A stretch of DNA of 18,164 bases from an uncultured Arcobacter sp. (GTDB lineage: Bacteria > Campylobacterota > Campylobacteria > Campylobacterales > Arcobacteraceae), in assembly GCA_937860115.1 (NCBI GenBank), contig CALMBI010000172.1, forward strand, positions 1-18,164. Reading direction: 5' to 3'. A program made the translations under genes and the position numbers. How positions within the stretch are numbered: the first letter of the stretch is position 1; every line of letters starts with the position of its first letter. Shown here in pieces: positions 1-7,435 of this stretch. The notes beneath the pieces are model-generated. The model was given only the letters and a program-made list of their open reading frames with translations. It was not told the origin of the DNA and made no database searches.

Positions 1-92
1 GAGTTAGCTAAATTATAAATGTATCTACCGATATAAGACTTTTTAAAATACATTATTATAAGAATTATTTATTTTAACTTATAAAAAAATTC

Positions 93-98
93 TATGAT
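93..98 (+). promoter_or_regulatory. Possible -10 box for the dsrE-family gene
   Basis: TATGAT lies about 60 nt before the start codon at 161 in an AT-rich leader. No good -35 box is visible, which is common in Campylobacterota. A 7-bp inverted repeat (TTATAAG at 56-62, CTTATAA at 78-84) lies just upstream. The rest of 1-160 holds no supportable gene. Weak call from sequence appearance only. Confidence 0.25.
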
Positions 99-160
99 AA
101 AAGAGATGTTCTAGCCTTTAAAATTGAGCTGTAAGATCTTTTTTTATTTGGAGGTAAACA

Positions 161-592
161 ATGAAAAATCTAACAAAAAGCTTTTTGGTATTGGTATCAA
201 GTTTAGTACTTACGGCGAATCTATACGGAGAAGATCTCAAACAACATAAAGTTGTGATTCAAGTAAGTAGTGATGATAAAGCAACTAGAACACTAGCGCT
301 CAATAACGCTGCAAATCTACAAGAACTTTATGGTATCGATAATATAACTGTAGAGATCGTGGCATATGGTGCTGGACTTGGGATACTTACAGCTGACTAT
401 GAAGATGCCACTAGAGTAAAAAGTCTTGCAATGCAAAATATAACTTTTAGTGCATGTGGAAACACAATGAAGAAGATCGCCAAAAAATCAGGAAAAGAGC
501 CTGTTTTAACAGAAGGTGTACAAGTGGTCAAAGCTGGTGTTGGTCAAATTATCGAACTTCAAGAACAAGGTTACTCTTATATAAGACCTTAA
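161..592 (+). CDS. Exported DsrE/DsrF-family protein
   Basis: A 143-residue protein. Residues 1 to about 23 form a signal peptide (Lys-rich start, hydrophobic core LVLVSSLVLTANLYG), so the mature domain is probably periplasmic. The rest looks like a single small DsrE/DsrF-like alpha/beta domain: a beta strand KVVIQVSSDD, an alternating strand NITVEIVAYGAGLG, then VKSLAMQNITFSACGNTMKK with one cysteine (Cys99) where family members often keep a reactive Cys. Cytoplasmic DsrE proteins relay sulfur; the role of exported single-domain relatives in sulfur-metabolising epsilonproteobacteria is not established. A strong GGAGG ribosome-binding site at 151-155 supports the start. The gene appears monocistronic, with a hairpin right after the stop. 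The family call is good; the function is unknown. Confidence 0.75.
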   Translation: MKNLTKSFLVLVSSLVLTANLYGEDLKQHKVVIQVSSDDKATRTLALNNAANLQELYGIDNITVEIVAYGAGLGILTADYEDATRVKSLAMQNITFSACGNTMKKIAKKSGKEPVLTEGVQVVKAGVGQIIELQEQGYSYIRP

Positions 593-599
593 AAAATAG

Positions 600-630
600 A
601 TAGTATATACTCTTCTTATGTATATACTAT
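600..630 (+). terminator. AT-rich hairpin after the dsrE-family gene, probable terminator
   Basis: ATAGTATATAC (600-610) and GTATATACTAT (620-630) form a perfect 11-bp stem with a 9-nt loop, starting 8 nt after the stop codon. The downstream stretch is T-rich but interrupted (TACTCTTTATATCTTTTT). The stem is weak in GC, so termination is likely but inferred. Confidence 0.5.
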
Positions 631-692
631 TACTCTTTATATCTTTTTATCCTATCACTACATTCCTGTTGTACTTTTTTATAAAGCACTAT

Positions 693-717
693 CAAACCCC
701 TTTATTAAAGGGATTTG
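693..717. repeat. Palindrome upstream of the EAL-domain gene
   Basis: CCCTTT-ATT-AAAGGG (698-712) extends outward with AAA/TTT and a C-G pair across one C/A mismatch, giving 10 pairs over 25 nt. It sits just after a possible -10 box (TATAAA, 680-685) and about 100 nt before the start at 819. No T-run follows, so an operator or leader structure is more likely than a terminator. The function is not known. Confidence 0.4.
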
Positions 718-818
718 CAATATTTTGAAAAACATTACAAAGGAGAAGCTTGAAGCATATTTGAGAATTTTATGAAAATTGATTAATTTTTAGAGGTTCC
801 CATAATATAACAGATATT

Positions 819-2062
819 ATGAATCCAAAAAGACAATTTTTAGAAGAACTTTCTTCAACAAAAAAACCTGTAGCAATTTTGGGACAAATCAAAAACTACC
901 AACTATTAAGAGAATTTTATGGTGAAGAGTTTATTAACCATATAGAAGATTACGTGCAAAAAAATCTCCTTAGCCTTCTTCCACCTGAAAGTAAAATAGA
1001 TAAACTCTATAGATTAGATAATGGGATCTTCGCTCTACTCAAAGAGGCGTCATCAGATGCAACTCCAGAAGCGATAGAATTATGTCTTAAAAAATTTATT
1101 AGTAATATCGAAGAACACCCTTTGACTATTAATGATCAGAAAGTTGATCTTGATTTTTATTTTACATTTACAACTTACAATCAAGATGCCTTTGAAAATC
1201 TTAGTATGGGACTCGATATAGCTTACAATCACAAAATCGATGTAGTTTTTGCTAATGACTTAGCCACAAAACAAAAACAACAAGCAAAAAGCAATCTACA
1301 AATCGTTGAGATGTTAAAAGATGCTATGGCAAAATATGGATCTGCTAAAATAGTTTCATTTTTTCAACCTGTTATGAACAATAGAACAAATCAAATAGAT
1401 AAATATGAATCTTTAGTAAGACTTATCAAACAAGATGGTTCTATTATATCTCCATATTTTTTTATAGATATTGCAAAAAAAACTGGGTATTACACAGATT
1501 TAACAAAAGTTATTTTGCATAATTCCTTTTTGGTACTTCATGATACACAAAGAGAGATCACAATAAATCTATCAACTATTGATATTGAAAATCTTGAAAT
1601 TAGAAATCTTCTTTTAGAATATATCACTACACCTGCGTATTATGGAAGAATTGTTTTTGAACTTTTAGAAGATGAAGTTGCAAGAAATTTTAATGTTGTA
1701 AAAGATTTCATCTCATTTTCAAAAGCTATTGGTGGTGTAAAAATAGCAATTGATGATTTTGGTAGTGGTTATTCTAATTTTGAAAGACTACTTGATTTCC
1801 AACCTGATATTTTAAAAATTGATGCTTCATTAATCAAAAACATACTCAATGACTCATTTTCAAAACATGTTGTTGAAGCGATAGTTTTGTTTGCAAAAAA
1901 CAAAATATCCAAACTGTTGCTGAATTTATAGCTGATAAAGATATTTTAGAAGAAGTAAAAAAATTAGATATAGATTACTCACAAGGTTTTTATATCGGTA
2001 AACCAGAACCCCTTGCGATCCATGAAACGAATTTTCCTTATAATGATTCGTTAAATATATAA
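819..2062 (+). pseudogene. Degenerate GGDEF-EAL domain protein, frameshifted near the C-terminus
   Basis: Residues 1-150 look like a GGDEF fold whose signature has decayed to RLDNGIFALL, so cyclase activity is unlikely. Residues 165 onward are an EAL domain of the cyclic-di-GMP phosphodiesterase type. The ESL signature has Glu197; Asn250, Glu281, the Asp312-Asp313 pair in DDFGSGYS, and Lys333 in ILKID are all present. The first frame stops at 1931 (370 residues). Shifting back by one base at the A-run 1895-1900 restores QNIQTVAEF and SQGFYIGKP and runs to a stop at 2060-2062, giving a 414-residue protein. The lost segment carries the last conserved Glu and the QGF motif. Either one A is missing from a 7-A run, or the gene is truncated. 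Start choice: ATG at 819 has only a distant AGAGG (about 22 nt upstream), so initiation is not well explained. Confidence 0.75.
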
Positions 2063-2097
2063 AAAATAGTTTTTTTAAAATCAAAACTTATAACAAA

Positions 2098-2127
2098 AAA
2101 AGCCTAGGGATTTTTCCCTAGGCTTTT
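2098..2127. terminator. Bidirectional intrinsic terminator between the EAL gene and dnaK
   Basis: A 13-bp perfect stem with core AGCCTAGGGA / TCCCTAGGCT and a 4-nt T loop. On the minus strand it is followed by seven or more U residues, ideal for ending the hrcA-grpE-dnaK transcript. On the plus strand a short T tract follows, serving the converging EAL gene. Confidence 0.9.
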
Positions 2128-2139
2128 GGTTTGTGACAA

Positions 2140-2159
2140 GAAGTAGATTATTCTACTTC
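2140..2159 (-). other. Small hairpin centred on the dnaK stop codon
   Basis: GAAGTAGA (2140-2147) and TCTACTTC (2152-2159) form a perfect 8-bp stem. The 4-nt loop contains three-quarters of its bases from the dnaK stop codon (2148-2150). It may be partly a by-product of the conserved acidic DnaK tail codons. No function is assigned. Confidence 0.35.
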
Positions 2160-4028
2160 AGCATCAATTACATCATCATCTTTTTTCTTAGATGAAGTAG
2201 CCCCTGCATCAGCTCCACCTTGCTCTTTAGCATACATAGCTTCTGCTAATTTATGACTTTTTTCAGTTAATGTTTTTACTTTAGCATCAAGTTCATCTTT
2301 TGAAATAGCATCATTTTTGAGTGCTTCTTCAACATCAGCAGCTGCATCAATGATAGCTTTTTCCTCATCTTCACTTACTACACCTTTATTCTCTTCTAAA
2401 GCTTTTTTAGTTTGGTGTAGTAATGCTTCAGCTTGGTTTTTAGATTCAACTAATTCTTTTCTTTTTTGATCAGCTTCTTTGTTTGCTTCTGCTTCATTTA
2501 CCATTTTTGCAATCTCATCATCAGATAATCCAGATGAACCAGAGATTGTGATTTTATTCTCTTTTCCAGTTCCTTTATCTTTTGCAGATACATTTAATAC
2601 ACCATTTGCATCAATATCAAATGTTACTTCGATTTGTGGTACACCTCTTGGTGCTGGAGCGATATCACCAAGTTCGAATTGTCCTAAAGATTTATTATCT
2701 TTTGCAAATTCTCTTTCACCTTGAGCAACAAGAATACTTACTGCTGGTTGATTATCCGCTGCTGTACTAAATACTTGCGATTTTTTAACAGGAATTGTTG
2801 TCCCTTTTTCGATTAATTTAGTCATAACTCCACCCATAGTTTCGATTCCTAAAGAAAGTGGTGTAACATCAAGTAAAAGAACATCTTTAACATCACCTCT
2901 AAGAACTCCACCTTGAATTGCAGCTCCTGCAGCTACAACTTCGTCTGGATTTACAGAGTTGTTAAGCTCTTTTCCAAAATATTCTTTTACAACTTGTTGA
3001 GCTTTAGGAATTCTTGTAGATCCCCCAACCATGATAACTTCTTTAATCTCACCTTTATCAAGCCCAGCATCTTTTAAAGCTGTTTTGATATGAGATAGAG
3101 TTTCAGAGATCAGATCATCTGTCATTGATTCAAATTTTGCACGACTAAGTGATTTTACTAAGTGTTTTGGTCCAGTTGCATCTGCTGTGATAAATGGAAG
3201 GTTTATCTCAGTTTCATTTGTTGAACTTAACTCTTTTTTTGCTTTTTCAGCTTCATCTTTTAGTCTTTGCATTGCCATTTTGTCATTTTTAAGATCGATT
3301 CCAGTGTCAGATTTGAAATCATTTACAAGCATATCGATGATTCTATTATCAAAATCATCTCCACCTAAAAATGCATTTCCATCTGTTGAAAGAACTTCAA
3401 ATGTACCATCACCAATTTCAAGAACTGTAACGTCAAATGTTCCTCCCCCTAAATCGTATACTAAAACTTTCTCTTCCCCTTTTTTCTCTAAACCATAAGC
3501 AAGTGAAGCTGCTGTTGGCTCATTGATAATTCTTAGAACATTAAGTCCTGCAATTGTTCCAGCTTCTTGCGTTGCTTTTCTTTGTGCATCATTGAAGTAT
3601 GCAGGAACAGTGATAACTGCATCTGTAACACTTTGTCCAAGATATGTTTCTGCATCTGCTTTTAATTTACTTAAAATTTTTGCAGAGATCTCTTGTGGAG
3701 TATATACTTTTCCAGCTATTTCAACAGCTGCTGCTCCATTTCTATTTACGATTTTGTATCCAACTTTACTCATAGCATCTTTTGCATGTTTTTCATCCAT
3801 CATAAGACCCATAATTCTTTTGATTGAATAAATTGTTTTTTCTGGATTTGTTATCGCTTGTCTTTTTGCAGGATCCCCTACTAAAACTTCCCCTTTATCT
3901 GTAAATGCTACAACTGATGGAGTTGTATTTTTCCCCTCTTTATTAACGATGATTTTCGCTTCACCACCTTCATATACCGCTACACAGCTATTTGTTGTTC
4001 CTAAATCTATTCCTATAACTTTTGACAT
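2148..4028 (-). CDS. dnaK: Molecular chaperone DnaK (Hsp70)
   Basis: 626 residues, full length for bacterial DnaK. It is an ATP-dependent cytoplasmic chaperone that binds exposed hydrophobic peptides and works with DnaJ and GrpE. The N-terminal nucleotide-binding domain shows IGIDLGTTNSCVAV at the start, YDLGGGTFDVTVLE near residue 195 and VGGSTRIPKAQ near residue 340. The interdomain linker and start of the substrate-binding domain are DVLLLDVTPLSLGIE at about 385-395. The lid is helical and charged, and the tail ends DDDVIDAEVE, close to the usual acidic end. An AAGGA ribosome-binding site lies 7 nt upstream of ATG. It is the last gene of the hrcA-grpE-dnaK operon; no dnaJ follows. The 209-nt gap to grpE is unusually long for this operon. 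Confidence 0.98.
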   Translation of the reverse strand: MSKVIGIDLGTTNSCVAVYEGGEAKIIVNKEGKNTTPSVVAFTDKGEVLVGDPAKRQAITNPEKTIYSIKRIMGLMMDEKHAKDAMSKVGYKIVNRNGAAAVEIAGKVYTPQEISAKILSKLKADAETYLGQSVTDAVITVPAYFNDAQRKATQEAGTIAGLNVLRIINEPTAASLAYGLEKKGEEKVLVYDLGGGTFDVTVLEIGDGTFEVLSTDGNAFLGGDDFDNRIIDMLVNDFKSDTGIDLKNDKMAMQRLKDEAEKAKKELSSTNETEINLPFITADATGPKHLVKSLSRAKFESMTDDLISETLSHIKTALKDAGLDKGEIKEVIMVGGSTRIPKAQQVVKEYFGKELNNSVNPDEVVAAGAAIQGGVLRGDVKDVLLLDVTPLSLGIETMGGVMTKLIEKGTTIPVKKSQVFSTAADNQPAVSILVAQGEREFAKDNKSLGQFELGDIAPAPRGVPQIEVTFDIDANGVLNVSAKDKGTGKENKITISGSSGLSDDEIAKMVNEAEANKEADQKRKELVESKNQAEALLHQTKKALEENKGVVSEDEEKAIIDAAADVEEALKNDAISKDELDAKVKTLTEKSHKLAEAMYAKEQGGADAGATSSKKKDDDVIDAEVE

Positions 4029-4150
4029 TTTATATCCTTTTTTATTTTTATTTTAACTCTTAATTTTTAACTTATTCGATAGTTTATTGAGATTTCGCTC
4101 AAGGTATTTTCTTTAAACAAAGTAGTTTTATTTTTAGAAGAGTTCAAGGC

Positions 4151-4212
4151 GGATAAGAAATCTAAAGTAGGAGCTTACATACAGTAAGTGATTATTTTAG
4201 ATTTTGCAATCC
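4151..4212. repeat. Imperfect 62-nt palindrome in the grpE-dnaK spacer
   Basis: Nested inverted repeats: GGAT/ATCC (4151-4154, 4209-4212), AAATCTAAA/TTTAGATTT (4158-4166, 4196-4204) and CTTAC/GTAAG (4174-4178, 4184-4188) around a 5-nt loop. This can fold as one long stem with internal loops on either strand. It occupies part of the 209-nt gap (4029-4237) between two genes that are usually adjacent. A smaller hairpin TTGAG/CTCAA lies at 4087-4102. It may be a dispersed intergenic repeat or an mRNA processing/stability element; no second copy occurs in this window. Confidence 0.5.
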
Positions 4213-4237
4213 AACGAAGAAATCTTCAAAAAGAAAT

Positions 4238-4822
4238 CTACTTTTGGCAGATTGAAACCATTGCTGGTCTTAAAAGACGGTCTTTTAACTTATACCCTTT
4301 TTGAAGTACTTGCACAATCGCACCATGCTCATGCTCATCACTATTTACTTGCATTACAGCATTATGATGTTCTGGGTCAAACTCATCAGAATCAACTGCT
4401 ACAACATGATTTTTTTCAAAAGAGTTAATTAAATTTTTAAGTGTCAATTCAATCCCCTCTTTTAATTTTGGCAACAACTCTTCAGCTGGTGCATCCATAT
4501 TTGCTGATTGTAAAGCCATCTCTAAAGTATCAATCGTACTTAATAGATCTTTTGCAAATTTTTCACTTGCATAATCTATCGCTTGATATTTTTCTCTTTC
4601 TAGTCTTTTCTTAATATTTTCAAAATCTGCATGTGTTCTTAAAAATTTATCTTCAGCTTCTTTGGCCCTATTTTGGGCATCTAGAACTTTCCCTTCCATA
4701 TGAAGTTTATATTCTTCTTCCAGCGAAGCAAATTTTTCTTCGATCTCCACATTTTGATCTTCTATACTTGATTCAACAATCTCTTGCTCTACTATCTCTT
4801 CGTTTAATTTTTCTTCTTTCAA
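4238..4822 (-). CDS. grpE: Nucleotide exchange factor GrpE
   Basis: 194 residues, the usual GrpE size. It releases ADP from DnaK and acts as a dimer. The N-terminal ~100 residues are highly charged and helical (long Glu/Lys-rich coiled coil, QNRAKEAEDKFLRTHADFEN). The C-terminal beta domain holds the family signature GYKLKDRLLRPAMVSI at the end. The start codon is TTG (4822-4820), overlapping the hrcA stop as TTGA, with an AGGGGG-like ribosome-binding site just upstream; translational coupling to hrcA is therefore likely. It is followed by a structured 209-nt spacer before dnaK. Confidence 0.96.
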   Translation of the reverse strand: MKEEKLNEEIVEQEIVESSIEDQNVEIEEKFASLEEEYKLHMEGKVLDAQNRAKEAEDKFLRTHADFENIKKRLEREKYQAIDYASEKFAKDLLSTIDTLEMALQSANMDAPAEELLPKLKEGIELTLKNLINSFEKNHVVAVDSDEFDPEHHNAVMQVNSDEHEHGAIVQVLQKGYKLKDRLLRPAMVSICQK

Positions 4823-5604
4823 ATGATCCCCCTATAAAAATAATCATAATCTTTGCTTAGTTCACCAACTACCAAAATCTTCACTGTATCTGTTCCAATT
4901 CTTGTTCGGTGACATATTCCCATAAAACCAGAAGGAAGTAAGTTTTCAAAATAAACTCCCTCTTTAATGTTGTGCATCACATTTCCATGCATAAACCTAC
5001 TAATAACATCTTCATTCAAATCATACTTCACTGCAAATCTTAAAAAATATTTGATATTAATCATACCAAATTCACTTTTTTGTAAATATCTATTAAGTTC
5101 ATCGTAGAGTTGTGTTGCTCCAACTTGTTTTGCTACATCTAGTATATCATCTGCTTCTAGATCTATCATGTCATTTAAAAATCTATAAAGTGCTGAAGTG
5201 TATTTCACCGTAATAACAAATGAACTAAACTCTAAAATCATGTAAGAGTTTTCTATATTTAATACTCTTTGGAGTTTTTTTGATTGTTGTTGTAAGATAA
5301 AAACAGTAAGCCCCATATTGTGTGTTAATGTTTTTAAATTATCATAATCAACGCTCAAAAGTTCAAAATTAAGTTTCTCTTTCCAATATGCTTTTAAAGC
5401 TTCAACAGTTGGTGTTCGACCACTACTTATATGCTCTTGTTCTAAGTATCCCTCATCACCAAGTTTTTTAAAATAACCTCTAATAGTTGCAGGAGAAAAT
5501 GATAAATCATACATAGATTTGAGCTGATTTGAACCAATTGGCTCTAGGTTTTCTATGTAAGCTCTAATGATCGAATGTAATAAAAACTCTTTTTTATCTA
5601 TCAT
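4819..5604 (-). CDS. hrcA: Heat-inducible transcription repressor HrcA
   Basis: 261 residues, shorter than the roughly 340 of Firmicutes HrcA but typical of epsilonproteobacteria. The N-terminal winged-helix (about 1-70) shows EPIGSNQLKSMYDLSFSPATIR and LEQEHISSGRTPT, both hallmark HrcA stretches. The remainder is the HrcA ligand/GroEL-sensing domain with a reduced insertion. It represses chaperone operons by binding CIRCE. Two CIRCE sites lie directly upstream, so it should repress its own operon. ATG at 5604 has only a weak ribosome-binding site (GGTAAAAAG), but the start matches the family N-terminus. First gene of the operon; it overlaps grpE by 4 nt. Confidence 0.95.
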   Translation of the reverse strand: MIDKKEFLLHSIIRAYIENLEPIGSNQLKSMYDLSFSPATIRGYFKKLGDEGYLEQEHISSGRTPTVEALKAYWKEKLNFELLSVDYDNLKTLTHNMGLTVFILQQQSKKLQRVLNIENSYMILEFSSFVITVKYTSALYRFLNDMIDLEADDILDVAKQVGATQLYDELNRYLQKSEFGMINIKYFLRFAVKYDLNEDVISRFMHGNVMHNIKEGVYFENLLPSGFMGICHRTRIGTDTVKILVVGELSKDYDYFYRGII

Positions 5605-5625
5605 CTTTTTACCGCTTCAAATTAA

Positions 5626-5652
5626 TTGGCACTCTAATTCCACAAGTGCTAA
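5626..5652. promoter_or_regulatory. CIRCE operator, promoter-proximal copy
   Basis: TTGGCACTC-N9-AAGTGCTAA, which matches the CIRCE consensus TTAGCACTC-N9-GAGTGCTAA at 16 of 18 arm positions with the exact 9-nt spacer. It begins 3 nt downstream of the -10 box of the minus-strand promoter, covering the expected transcription start, so HrcA bound here would block initiation. Confidence 0.92.
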
Positions 5653-5655
5653 GCA

Positions 5656-5684
5656 ATTGTACCAAATGAAATTTGATTTGTCAA
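5656..5684 (-). promoter_or_regulatory. Sigma-70 promoter of hrcA-grpE-dnaK
   Basis: On the minus strand: -35 TTGACA (5684-5679), 17-nt spacer, -10 TACAAT (5661-5656). The -35 is perfect, which is unusual for Campylobacterota where -35 boxes are usually poor. Predicted start is near 5649, inside the proximal CIRCE. Confidence 0.85.
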
Positions 5685-5700
5685 GAGCTTTTCAGTATTT

Positions 5701-5727
5701 TTAGCACTCTTTTCATTAAAGTGCTAA
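5701..5727. promoter_or_regulatory. CIRCE operator, distal copy
   Basis: TTAGCACTC-N9-AAGTGCTAA, 17 of 18 arm positions match consensus, spacer exactly 9 nt. It lies 16 nt upstream of the hrcA -35 box and exactly 75 bp from the proximal copy. The divergent exporter gene's probable -10 is 63 bp away on the other side, so control of that gene is possible but less likely. Confidence 0.92.
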
Positions 5728-5790
5728 ATATTATCTCAAAAAGTATCAATTATTTATTTCAAAACACCATCATTTAGGGATTTTTTGTTG

Positions 5791-5796
5791 TATAAT
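5791..5796 (+). promoter_or_regulatory. Probable -10 box of the EamA exporter gene
   Basis: A perfect TATAAT 25 nt before the start codon at 5821, preceded by a T-tract (GATTTTTTGTTG) as usual in Campylobacterota promoters lacking a -35. Predicted start is near 5803. Confidence 0.5.
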
Positions 5797-5820
5797 TCGC
5801 AAAATTAACAAAGGGTAATC

Positions 5821-6711
5821 TTGCAAAATAGTTCACATTTTGAGCGTCATATCTATCTATATCTTATCATTTCAATGATAGTTTGGGGTATTTCATGGCC
5901 ATCATCAAAAATTTTAACCGAGTATAGTGATCCATACACCCTTATGTTTTTGAAATTTTTTGTCAGTCTTTTTGCACTAGTGCCAATGATCTATTTTTTA
6001 AAAATTAAAGAGTTTATCTCTGTTCATATTATCAAACCACTTATTTTTGCTACCCTATTTATTATTTTGTACAATCTTTTTTTCTTTTATGGACTTCAAA
6101 ATGGTTTTGCTGGTATTGGAGGTATTATCGTCACAGGATCAAATCCAATTTTTACATTTTTAATCGTATCTCTTATAGATAACATACAAATAGATAAATA
6201 CAAAAAAATTGCTCTTGTTTTAGGATTTATTGGAACCGCACTTACATTAAATATCACATCATTTAGTACGCATGAAATTTTTAATAGTGGAAATATTATG
6301 TTTTTATTAGCATCACTTTCATGGTCACTAGTAACAATATTTAGTACACAAGCAAAACAATATCTCAACTCTTTTATTTTTACGCTCTATCTTTACTTTT
6401 TATCATCATTAATCACCTATATCTTTTTTATAGATAATGATTCATTATTGGCTTTATTTTCATTTGATTATATCTTTTGGATCAATCTTTTATTTGTAAC
6501 CATTATCACAACAGGACTTGCTACAACTTTTTATTTTAAAGCTTCAAATATACTTGGAGCTGGAAATACATCTTCTTTTATGTTTTTAGTACCAGTAGTT
6601 GCTGTTGTTTCATCATTGATTATTTTAGAAGAAACACCTACATTGAATGTCTATTTTGGTGGAGTATTACTCATATTTTCCGTATGGCTTATAAATAAAA
6701 AAATTAACTAA
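5821..6711 (+). CDS. EamA-family (DMT superfamily) transporter
   Basis: 296 residues, typical for a two-repeat EamA permease with about ten transmembrane helices. The first repeat begins with LYLIISMIVWGISWPSSKIL and includes the FFYGLQNGFAGIGGIIVTGSNPIFTFLI block characteristic of the family. The second repeat ends in FYFKASNILGAGNTSSFMFLVPVVAVVSSLIILEE. Family members export amino acids or other small metabolites across the inner membrane; the substrate cannot be told. The start is TTG, 5 nt after an AAAGGG ribosome-binding site. It is divergent from hrcA and overlaps the stop end of the convergent response-regulator gene by 8 nt, with no terminator between them. Confidence 0.9.
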   Translation: MQNSSHFERHIYLYLIISMIVWGISWPSSKILTEYSDPYTLMFLKFFVSLFALVPMIYFLKIKEFISVHIIKPLIFATLFIILYNLFFFYGLQNGFAGIGGIIVTGSNPIFTFLIVSLIDNIQIDKYKKIALVLGFIGTALTLNITSFSTHEIFNSGNIMFLLASLSWSLVTIFSTQAKQYLNSFIFTLYLYFLSSLITYIFFIDNDSLLALFSFDYIFWINLLFVTIITTGLATTFYFKASNILGAGNTSSFMFLVPVVAVVSSLIILEETPTLNVYFGGVLLIFSVWLINKKIN

Positions 6712-7435
6712 TAAGTTGTAAACTATACCCTTGACCATAGATATTTTGGATAACATCATAAGGAAGTTTTTGGCGAAGTCGTTTAATGATTGATTTGAGA
6801 CTATCTTGAGAAAAATCTCTATCTTCACTTTCCACCACAATAAGATTGTATAGATCAAATTGAGAAAATATTTTTTGTGGATAGTTCACAATTGTATTTA
6901 AAATAATCGTTTCATTGTGGGAGAGTTTTATAGGTCTCTCTTGATATACAAGTTCTTTTAAAAACCTATTCCAATAAAGATCGTGACTAAAATAAAAAAG
7001 ATTCTCTTGATCATTATCTATCAAGTCACCAATCACATCATATAATACATTAATGAGCTGATCAGAGATAAAAGGTTTAGGGAGAAATTTTGAGATACCT
7101 AGATTAATAAATTCTATAAGATTATCTTTTTCGCCAAAAGCTGAAGTAACTATGATTTTTTGATCTTTATTTTGAGTCATGATATTTTTTACTACAGATA
7201 ATCCATCAAGGTTTGGCATCCTAAGATCAGTCACTACAATATCATAATATGTTTTTGTTTCATAATAATATGTTTCATACTGCTTAATCCCTTTTTGTCC
7301 ATCATCAGCTATATCTACTCTTTTAAAAAAAGAATCAAATAAAGCTTTTGTTTTTGTTTGCAATTTTTGATCATCCTCTATATATAAAATCGTAAGTTTT
7401 GATGAAGCTTTTTGAAGTTTTGCTAATCTTTGCAT
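6704..7435 (-). CDS. OmpR-like two-component response regulator
   Basis: 243 residues. Residues 14-125 form a receiver domain with acidic cluster Glu20-Asp21-Asp22, phospho-acceptor Asp70 in VVTDLRMP, Thr97 in VTSA and Lys120 in LPKPF. Residues about 150-243 form a winged-helix DNA-binding domain (LSHNETIILNTIVNYPQKIFS, SLKSIIKRLRQKL, YGQGYSL). The start codon overlaps the stop of the upstream kinase as TAATG, so the two are coupled and probably cognate. It lies last in the kinase cluster. Target genes are unknown. Confidence 0.93.
   Translation of the reverse strand: MQRLAKLQKASSKLTILYIEDDQKLQTKTKALFDSFFKRVDIADDGQKGIKQYETYYYETKTYYDIVVTDLRMPNLDGLSVVKNIMTQNKDQKIIVTSAFGEKDNLIEFINLGISKFLPKPFISDQLINVLYDVIGDLIDNDQENLFYFSHDLYWNRFLKELVYQERPIKLSHNETIILNTIVNYPQKIFSQFDLYNLIVVESEDRDFSQDSLKSIIKRLRQKLPYDVIQNIYGQGYSLQLIS

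Noticed and set aside
1..18. GAG TTA GCT AAA TTA TAA could be the last codons of an upstream plus-strand gene
   Set aside because: Five codons are far too few to support a gene.
739..765. AGGAG at 741-745 with TTG codon at 750
   Set aside because: The frame stops after four codons (TTG AAG CAT ATT TGA), so there is no gene.
2479..3831. Several plus-strand reading frames of 60-100 codons opposite dnaK
   Set aside because: They mirror the dnaK reading frame, have low-complexity hydrophobic translations with no motif, and lack ribosome-binding sites.
4087..4103. TTGAG/CTCAA inverted repeat resembling the HspR operator (HAIR)
   Set aside because: The arms fit in part, but the spacer between them is 6 nt where HAIR needs 9, so it is not an HspR site by the consensus.
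4204..4428. Open frame of 74 codons over the grpE 3' end on the plus strand
   Set aside because: It is the antisense of grpE, His/Leu-rich and without a start signal or motif.
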